A stretch of DNA of 19,256 nucleotides from JALYTY01 sp964546935. Its GTDB lineage: Bacteria; Vulcanimicrobiota; Vulcanimicrobiia; Vulcanimicrobiales; Vulcanimicrobiaceae. The translations under genes and the position numbers were made by a program. This document shows positions 14,891-19,256 of this stretch, piece after piece. A model generated the notes under the pieces. The model was not told where the DNA came from, ran no database searches, and worked only from the letters and a program-made list of their open reading frames with translations. The first letter of the stretch is position 1. The number at the start of each line of letters is the position of its first letter. The stretch spans positions 1-19,256 of the forward strand of contig CAZJLJ010000055.1 in assembly GCA_964546935.1 (NCBI GenBank), read 5' to 3'.

Positions 14891-15640
14891 ATGACGCAGG
14901 CGCGTTCGTATAAAACGTGTGCCGTCGTGTTGCGCGCGCGTCCACTCGGTGAAGCCGATCGTATCGTAACGCTTTTCACGACTGAACGAGGAAAGATGGA
15001 TGCGGTCGCTAAGGGCGTCCGTCGCGCAAAAAGCCATCTTGCGGGCCGGTTGGAATTCGGTACGGAGTCCGCGCTCACCATGCATCGCGGAAGATCGCTC
15101 GACGTGATCGTGACTGCAGATATCATTCGCGCTCCCTGGGAACAACTCGTTGATCCCGAGCGCTTCTCGGTTGCATCGCTCGTTGCAGAACTGATCGACG
15201 CGTTCTGCGAACCCGATTTGCCTCAACCGGAGATCTACGACTTACTCACCGGGATGATTTCCGCTATTGCATCGAGCGACGCTCCGCGTTTGCTCGTGCC
15301 GCGGTTCTCGTTGCGTTTGCTTTCCGCGCTTGGACTCGAACCGCCGGTAGAAAGCTGCATTCGTTGTGGCAACTCCTTAGGTACCGAACGCGCGTGGGTG
15401 GACGCCGATGCGGGCGGCATCATTTGCGAAAATTGTCGCGAACGGTGGCGCGATCTTCTAGAGTTCGATGCGGAAGATTTGCAGAATTTGGTCCGGCTTG
15501 CAGCGCGCCGCGGCGACGCACGCGCCACGATGCAGGCCCGACCACGGGTTGCTTCGGCCATCGAATCGATCGTCGTCCGCCACCTCGGAAGGCGCCCAAA
15601 AGCGGGACTTGCGATAGTCGACTCCGTAACGCGCCCCTAA
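14891..15640 (+). CDS. recO: DNA repair protein RecO
   Basis: RecO helps load RecA onto SSB-coated single-stranded DNA (RecFOR pathway) and anneals strands. The 249-residue protein has an N-terminal OB-fold with YKTCAVVLRARPLGEADRIV (7-26), LFTTERGKMDAVAKGVRR and LAGRLEFGTESALTMHRGRSLDVI. A helical C-terminal part carries a zinc site, Cys156, Cys159, Cys179 and Cys182 (CIRCGN and CENCRERW). Length is typical. It begins 3 bp after cdd and ends 5 bp before ruvX. Confidence 0.95.
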   Translation: MTQARSYKTCAVVLRARPLGEADRIVTLFTTERGKMDAVAKGVRRAKSHLAGRLEFGTESALTMHRGRSLDVIVTADIIRAPWEQLVDPERFSVASLVAELIDAFCEPDLPQPEIYDLLTGMISAIASSDAPRLLVPRFSLRLLSALGLEPPVESCIRCGNSLGTERAWVDADAGGIICENCRERWRDLLEFDAEDLQNLVRLAARRGDARATMQARPRVASAIESIVVRHLGRRPKAGLAIVDSVTRP

Positions 15641-15645
15641 TCTCT

Positions 15646-16089
15646 ATGTCGATTATGGCGTTGGACGTAGGCAGCAAGCGAATCGGCGTTGCGGTCGCAG
15701 ACCCTACCGGGAATTTCGCCCTTCCCGTGGGCACGATCGAGCGTAGCAATTTGCGTGCCGATCTTGCAAAGATCCAAGAGTACCTCGAGTCGTACATGGT
15801 GCGCGATTTGGTCGTAGGCGATCCGGTTTCGCTCTCCGGCGAGCGAGGAATTGCGGCACAAAAAATGGACGGTTTCGTCGAACAATTGCGCTCCATTTTC
15901 GAGGGCCCAATCCATCGGATCGACGAGCGTATGACAACCGCGCAGGTTACTAAGACGCTTATCGCGGCGGACGTTTCCCGAAAGAAACGCAAGGATGTGG
16001 TTGATAAGATGGCAGCGGCGCTAATCTTGGAAACCTACCTTGCGAAGCGGCGCTCCGTTCGACCAACTCCGGATGACAGAGGCACGTGA
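15646..16089 (+). CDS. ruvX: Putative pre-16S rRNA nuclease / Holliday junction resolvase (YqgF/RuvX)
   Basis: A 147-residue RNase H-fold nuclease implicated in 16S rRNA 5' end processing and, in some species, Holliday junction resolution. Key residues visible are Asp7 in LDVGSKRIGVAVAD, the VVGDPVSLSGERG loop (56-68), DERMTT (93-98) and KDVVDKMAAALILETYL (116-132) with a conserved Asp120. The frame is open to 15364 upstream, but that is a shadow of recO. ATG 15646 gives the family start, and ATG 15655 three codons later is an alternative. No Shine-Dalgarno is visible; its stop overlaps the mltG GTG as GTGA. Confidence 0.94.
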   Translation: MSIMALDVGSKRIGVAVADPTGNFALPVGTIERSNLRADLAKIQEYLESYMVRDLVVGDPVSLSGERGIAAQKMDGFVEQLRSIFEGPIHRIDERMTTAQVTKTLIAADVSRKKRKDVVDKMAAALILETYLAKRRSVRPTPDDRGT

Positions 16090-17084
16090 ACGCACTGCGA
16101 CGGATCGCATGGGCGGCACTCGCCGCCGTAATTTTGCTTGGGATCGCGTTAGGCGTCTGGTTTTGGTACTCCGCGTTCGGCGATCGGTCGAAACCGGTGG
16201 CGACGACGCAAGTGATCGTTCCGCGTGGAGCGACGTTCTCGGACGTTGCGAATGAATTCGCTAAGAACGGTATTGTCGATAACGCTCTAGCGTTCCGAAT
16301 TCTTGGACGGCTGCGTCATGCCGACGTTGACGTGCACGCAGGCGCATACCGTTTCCCGCCGCAACAAACCGCCGACCAAGTTCTGCAAGCATTGCTTACG
16401 GGCGGTGCGCAGATTGCTGCATGGGTTAGCATCCCCGAAGGGTTTACCGCTACGGAGATTGCGGAACGACTGCATCAGGCGGGCATAGGAGAGGTTGCCG
16501 CACTATCGCACGCCTTCCTCACTACCCCGCTTTTAGTCGACGGCGCGCATACGAAAAATTTGGAAGGCTATCTCTTCCCAAGCACCTATTTAGTACCGCT
16601 CGACGCAAGTTCCACGCAAATCGAGAAGCAATTGACGGACGAGTTCTTCAAGCAGCTGCCCGGGGATGCAGAGGCGCGCGCTCGCGCTTTGGGCGTAACG
16701 GTGCCGCAGGCGGTAACTGTCGCTTCGCTTGTCGAGCGCGAGGCGAAGATCGATGCCGACCGTCCGATGATTGCCGGCGTTATTTACAATCGCTTGCGAA
16801 ACCGGATGCCGTTGCAGGTCGATGCCACCATTGAATACGCCTTACCGGAGCATAAGACCGAACTTTCGTTGCGCGATCTAAAAATCGATTCGCCGTACAA
16901 TAGCTATACGAATGCCGGCCTTCCTCCGACGCCCATTTCCAATCCGGGCCGGCCCTCGCTGGAAGCCGCGTTCTATCCGTCGAAGACCGATATGCTGTAT
17001 TACGTGTACTGCGGAAACGGCCACCACGTTTTTTCCAAGACCCTCGCGGAGCATCAGGACAATGTGTCCCGGTGCCTGCACTAA
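16086..17084 (+). CDS. mltG: Endolytic murein transglycosylase MltG
   Basis: MltG cleaves nascent peptidoglycan strands at the outer face of the membrane and so limits glycan length. The 332-residue protein has a short cytoplasmic N-terminus, a membrane helix (about 6-28), a LysM-like region (VIVPRGATFSDVANEFAKNG, 43-62), and the YceG catalytic domain. That domain contains LEGYLFPSTY (159-168), ASLVEREAK with likely catalytic Glu217, GVIYNRLRNRMPLQVDATI, and NSYTNAGLPPTPISNPG. The start is GTG at 16086, which overlaps the ruvX stop. The neighbouring ruvX and DUF1292 gene are also its neighbours in Firmicutes. Confidence 0.95.
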   Translation: MNALRRIAWAALAAVILLGIALGVWFWYSAFGDRSKPVATTQVIVPRGATFSDVANEFAKNGIVDNALAFRILGRLRHADVDVHAGAYRFPPQQTADQVLQALLTGGAQIAAWVSIPEGFTATEIAERLHQAGIGEVAALSHAFLTTPLLVDGAHTKNLEGYLFPSTYLVPLDASSTQIEKQLTDEFFKQLPGDAEARARALGVTVPQAVTVASLVEREAKIDADRPMIAGVIYNRLRNRMPLQVDATIEYALPEHKTELSLRDLKIDSPYNSYTNAGLPPTPISNPGRPSLEAAFYPSKTDMLYYVYCGNGHHVFSKTLAEHQDNVSRCLH

Positions 17085-17107
17085 TCGTTCGAATAAGGAG
17101 CTGCCAA

Positions 17108-17407
17108 ATGTCGTCCAATAACGGTGAAGCGAAGAGCGGTCCGCTCGAGCTGAGCGAGGTGCTCTACATCGAGACCAAAGACGGCGGCGAGCTGCCGTTC
17201 GAAGTGGTTGGAATTCTCGAAGATCCCGATGACGGATCGTCGTACGCGGTCTTGATGCACGAACCGAAAGACGAAGAAGCCGAGAGCGAATTCATTGTGA
17301 CGGATCTCGAAGGCAATCTGCTCGACGACGACGATCTCGCACAAGAAATCCTCGACGAGTTTCTCGTCTTCGCCGAAGAAGCCGGCGATGAGGGAGGCGA
17401 AACCTAA
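17108..17407 (+). CDS. DUF1292 family protein (YrzB-like)
   Basis: A 99-residue, strongly acidic cytoplasmic protein of unknown function. The core ELSEVLYIETKDGGELPFEVVGILE, then SSYAVLMHEPKDEEAESEFIVTDLEGN and a Glu/Asp-rich end, matches DUF1292 proteins found beside ruvX and mltG. The ATG at 17108 is chosen over an earlier in-frame start at 17072. It has AAGGAG (17095-17100) 7 nt upstream, and the earlier codons overlap mltG with no family likeness. Its stop TAA overlaps the proposed start of the next gene by one base. Confidence 0.85.
   Translation: MSSNNGEAKSGPLELSEVLYIETKDGGELPFEVVGILEDPDDGSSYAVLMHEPKDEEAESEFIVTDLEGNLLDDDDLAQEILDEFLVFAEEAGDEGGET
17391..17397 (+). promoter_or_regulatory. 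Possible ribosome binding site for an ATC start of the downstream glycosyltransferase
   Basis: AGGGAGG lies 9 nt before an ATC at 17407, the first codon of a segment that encodes the conserved family N-terminus. It also encodes the Gly-Gly near the end of the DUF1292 protein, so it could be there by chance. Confidence 0.45.
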
Positions 17408-18543
17408 TCCGCGTCCTGTTTCTCTCCGCCAGCGTGGGTGCGGGGCACCTTTCCGCAGCTAATGCGGTCTGCGCGGGACTTAGCGAAATCGACCCGAGCG
17501 CGCAAACGCTTGTGGTCGATTCGTATAAGTACGCGGCGCTGGTAATGAGACGCGTGGTCGCGGACGGTTATTTGCGAATGGTGAAGACCATTCCGCAGAT
17601 GTACCGCTATATTTACGATCGCGCTGAACGCGCAACGGAAGTCGGGCCGTTTCGCACGTGGGCGCATCAATTCACTGCTTCGAATCTGCGTCCGCTTATG
17701 GAACGCGAAAGGCCCGACGTTGTCGTGTGCACTCACGCGTTTCCCAGCGGCGCAATGGCCGAATATAAGCGAATCTATGCAGATGCCCCACCCGTCGTGG
17801 GCATCGTCACGGACTTCGCCATTCACGGCTTTTGGATCCACGACAACATCGAAGGGTACTGTGTCGCAACCGATGCAATGCGCGATGTCCTGATCGCGCG
17901 TGGCGTTCCCACCGATCGAATCAGAGTTACCGGAATTCCAATCGGCCCGCGGTTCCGGCGCACCGGCGAAACGATGGAACAGCTGCGCGAGCGCTTGGGA
18001 TTGCCGGTGGATCGTAGTGTAGCTTTGATGATGGGCGGCGGCCTCGGCATCGGTCCACTGGAGCGCATGCTGCAATCGTTGGACGCCGTGGATACGCCTA
18101 TCGCGGCCGTCGTAATCGCCGGTCGAAATTCGCGCGTTGAGCGCCGCGTACTGGAGGCTGCAGAAACAGTAAACTATCCCGTCCGCGTGCTGCGTTTCGT
18201 GGCAAACGTTTTCGATTACATGCACGCGGCGGACGTATTCATTACGAAGCCGGGTGGACTAAGCACCGCCGAGGCTCTGGCGGCCGAAGTTCCGATGATC
18301 TTATGCAAACCGATTCCGGGGCAAGAAGAACGCAACGTGAACGTGCTGACCGAATGGGGCGCGGCGCTTCGGGTGCGCAATTTGGTTGAGCTTCCCGGTA
18401 CGCTAAGCTCAGCACTGACGGATTCCCCGCGTCGCAGGCGAATGGTTGCAGCAGCGCGGCGTTACGGTCGTCCGAATGCCGCTCACGATGCCGCAGCATT
18501 TATTATCCGATTGGCTGAGGCTCGCAAGGAGGTCGTAGCATGA
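17407..18543 (+). CDS. MGDG synthase/UgtP-like lipid glycosyltransferase
   Basis: A GT28-type glycosyltransferase related to monogalactosyldiacylglycerol synthase and the processive diacylglycerol glucosyltransferase UgtP. From 17407 it is 378 residues. RVLFLSASVGAGHLSAANA (2-20) is the conserved glycine-rich acceptor-domain start; GIVTDFAIHGFWIHDNIEGY (132-151) and VTGIPIGPRF (174-183) follow. The UDP-sugar site is FITKPGGLSTAEALA (278-292), then KPIPGQEERN (301-310). GTG at 17434 would cut off RVLFLSAS. The only upstream candidates are CTG 17416 and ATC 17407, and the AGGGAGG at 17391 fits ATC best. It probably makes glycolipids, but undecaprenyl substrates (MurG-like) cannot be excluded. 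It overlaps DoxX by ATGA. Confidence 0.85.
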   Translation: MRVLFLSASVGAGHLSAANAVCAGLSEIDPSAQTLVVDSYKYAALVMRRVVADGYLRMVKTIPQMYRYIYDRAERATEVGPFRTWAHQFTASNLRPLMERERPDVVVCTHAFPSGAMAEYKRIYADAPPVVGIVTDFAIHGFWIHDNIEGYCVATDAMRDVLIARGVPTDRIRVTGIPIGPRFRRTGETMEQLRERLGLPVDRSVALMMGGGLGIGPLERMLQSLDAVDTPIAAVVIAGRNSRVERRVLEAAETVNYPVRVLRFVANVFDYMHAADVFITKPGGLSTAEALAAEVPMILCKPIPGQEERNVNVLTEWGAALRVRNLVELPGTLSSALTDSPRRRRMVAAARRYGRPNAAHDAAAFIIRLAEARKEVVA

Positions 18544-19121
18544 AGATTCTTCCTACCTCAACGACCTATGCGTTCTGGCTCGCCGTGCTCCGGCTTTATG
18601 CCGGCGCGTTTTGGCTGATGCATGGGATCCCGAAATTTACGCAGAGCGAAACGTTCATGCCGCCGAGCGGCTTCATCGTTCAGTTCATCAACAGTGCGAT
18701 CCAGAACACTCACGGTCCCTATCAAACATTTTTGACAAGCGTCGTTCTTCCGAACATTGGTATTTTCGCCGAACTCGTTCGGCTTGGCGAAGTTGTGACC
18801 GGTGCGCTTTTGTTCTTGGGATTCTTCACCCGGTTCGGCGGATTCATCGGCATGATACTCGCGTTGAACTATCTGACAGCTAAGGGCGATATCACGCACA
18901 TCAGCTCGTGGTCCGGACTTGATGCAGCAGCATTCGCGTTATCCGGGCTTAATGTCGTATTGCCGACGGGCCGCTTTTTTGGTGTCGACGCCCTGCTCGC
19001 GCGCTCTCGCGCTCGAGCTCGCGGGCTCGCCGCAACGCCTGCAACCGCAAGCGCATCGGGTGTGCGCGCGGAATTTGTTGATGAACCACCGATGACGGGA
19101 CCGACGGCACCAAGCGCTTAG
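18540..19121 (+). CDS. DoxX-family integral membrane protein
   Basis: A 193-residue membrane protein with about four hydrophobic helices. Features are YAFWLAVLRLYAGAFWLMHGIPKF (10-33), ELVRLGEVVTGALLFLGFFTRFGGFIGMILALNY (78-111) and AAFALSGLNVVLP (129-141), which place it in the DoxX/DoxD family (quinone- or thiol-linked redox membrane proteins of uncertain function). The C-terminal tail (about 150-193) is low complexity, Ala/Arg then Pro/Thr, and is probably cytoplasmic and disordered. The start is strongly supported by AAGGAGG (18526-18532) 7 nt before the ATG and by the ATGA overlap with the preceding stop. A link to the glycolipid gene is positional only. Confidence 0.85.
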   Translation: MKILPTSTTYAFWLAVLRLYAGAFWLMHGIPKFTQSETFMPPSGFIVQFINSAIQNTHGPYQTFLTSVVLPNIGIFAELVRLGEVVTGALLFLGFFTRFGGFIGMILALNYLTAKGDITHISSWSGLDAAAFALSGLNVVLPTGRFFGVDALLARSRARARGLAATPATASASGVRAEFVDEPPMTGPTAPSA

Positions 19122-19122
19122 C

Positions 19123-19138
19123 AGCGACGGAAGTCGCT
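19123..19138 (+). other. Small hairpin with GGAA tetraloop after DoxX
   Basis: AGCGAC and GTCGCT form a 6-bp stem around a GGAA (GNRA-type) loop, starting two bases after the DoxX stop. There is no T run after it, so it does not meet the usual terminator rule. It may cap the 3' end of the mRNA or be incidental. Confidence 0.35.
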
Positions 19139-19158
19139 AGGGGCGCGAGGCGTTTGTG

Positions 19159-19167
19159 TGGTATAGT
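19159..19167 (+). promoter_or_regulatory. Predicted extended -10 promoter element for tRNA-Ser
   Basis: TGGTATAGT carries TATAGT (five of six to consensus) with a TG-N extension; no good -35 box is seen 16-18 bp upstream. A start near 19174 would give a 30-nt 5' leader for the tRNA. Confidence 0.55.
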
Positions 19168-19203
19168 CGTCCGCGTCCCTCGTGGCCATTGGCCATTAGA
19201 TGG

Positions 19204-19256
19204 GGAGAGATGGCCGAGCGGCTGAAGGCGGCGGTTTGCTAAACCGTTATACGATG
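19204..19256 (+). tRNA. tRNA-Ser (anticodon GCU), 3' part beyond window
   Basis: The visible 53 nt fit the 5' half of a class II serine tRNA. The acceptor arm is GGAGAGA (19204-19210), followed by TG and a D arm with GCCGAGCGGCTGAAGGC. The anticodon stem-loop has loop TTGCTAA and anticodon GCT at 19238-19240 (reads AGC/AGU). The variable arm begins with TACGATG and is cut by the window. The T arm and 3' end lie outside. Confidence 0.92.

Noticed and set aside
15364..15645. N-terminal extension of ruvX from 15364
   Set aside because: The extra residues overlap recO in another frame and show no family likeness; RuvX homologues begin at the LDVGSKRIG segment.
19007..19055. CTCGCG-rich repetitive stretch in the DoxX tail
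   Set aside because: Low-complexity coding for Ala/Arg residues with irregular units; not a true repeat array.
19183..19197. TGGCCATT repeated twice just before the tRNA
   Set aside because: Only two short copies sharing a base. An operator or attachment site cannot be argued from this; no integrase is visible.
1..19256. CRISPR arrays, insertion sequences, phage genes, toxin-antitoxin pairs or defence genes
   Set aside because: I looked for repeat-spacer patterns, terminal inverted repeats, transposase or integrase motifs and small paired genes, and saw none; the region is core housekeeping.

Overview
The window is a dense stretch of bacterial chromosome. Every recognisable protein gene is on the + strand, most neighbours abut or overlap by a few bases, and no intergenic gap exceeds about 115 bp. 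I see no insertion sequence, phage gene, CRISPR array or sign of recent transfer. The bases look moderately GC-rich (judged by eye, not computed). The gene content is universal housekeeping. The order from rpsU to recO follows the well-known Bacillus-type neighbourhood (rpsU, yqeY, nfeD/yqeZ, floA/yqfA, phoH, ybeY, dgkA, cdd, recO), but the sporulation-linked yqfC/yqfD, the 7TM-HD gene and era are absent. My best guess is a GC-rich, non-Firmicutes lineage of the Terrabacteria type, possibly Eremiobacterota (WPS-2). That placement is inference and would need a marker-gene tree.

Layout. (1) 1-3295: the 3' part of prfA, then prmC, which methylates the GGQ motif of the release factor, then pyrG (CTP synthase). 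(2) 3277-6559: a translationally coupled envelope set made of a family-2 glycosyltransferase, a GT4-type glycosyltransferase and a secreted protein with a copper-amine-oxidase-type stalk domain. (3) 6572-7434: a HIT-family hydrolase overlapping a DUF488 gene. (4) 7431-8192: a well-defined transcription unit, rpsU-yqeY, with an extended -10 promoter in front and an intrinsic terminator that starts inside the last codons of yqeY. (5) 8228-13128: nfeD, floA, an unknown single-TM protein, phoH, ybeY and a dgkA gene fused to a PAP2-like phosphatase domain. (6) 13102-16089: an extended -10 promoter overlapping the dgkA stop codon, then corC-type CBS protein, cdd, recO and ruvX. (7) 16086-19121: mltG, a DUF1292 protein, an MGDG-synthase/UgtP-like glycosyltransferase and a DoxX-family membrane protein. 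(8) 19122-19256: an extended -10 promoter and the first 53 nt of a tRNA-Ser (anticodon GCU).

How the genes fit together. Translation and ribosome quality control (RF1, PrmC, S21, YqeY, YbeY, tRNA-Ser) alternate with envelope lipid and glycan functions (two glycosyltransferases, NfeD/FloA membrane microdomains, DgkA-PAP2, MltG, the diacylglycerol-type glycosyltransferase), plus nucleotide metabolism (PyrG, Cdd) and recombination (RecO, RuvX).

The points most worth a second look are the DgkA-PAP2 fusion, two genes whose conserved N-termini force non-standard start codons (CTG for phoH, ATC for the lipid-type glycosyltransferase), promoter and terminator elements built into stop codons, and the unknown Pro-rich membrane protein between floA and phoH. 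I did not find a clearly new multi-gene system.
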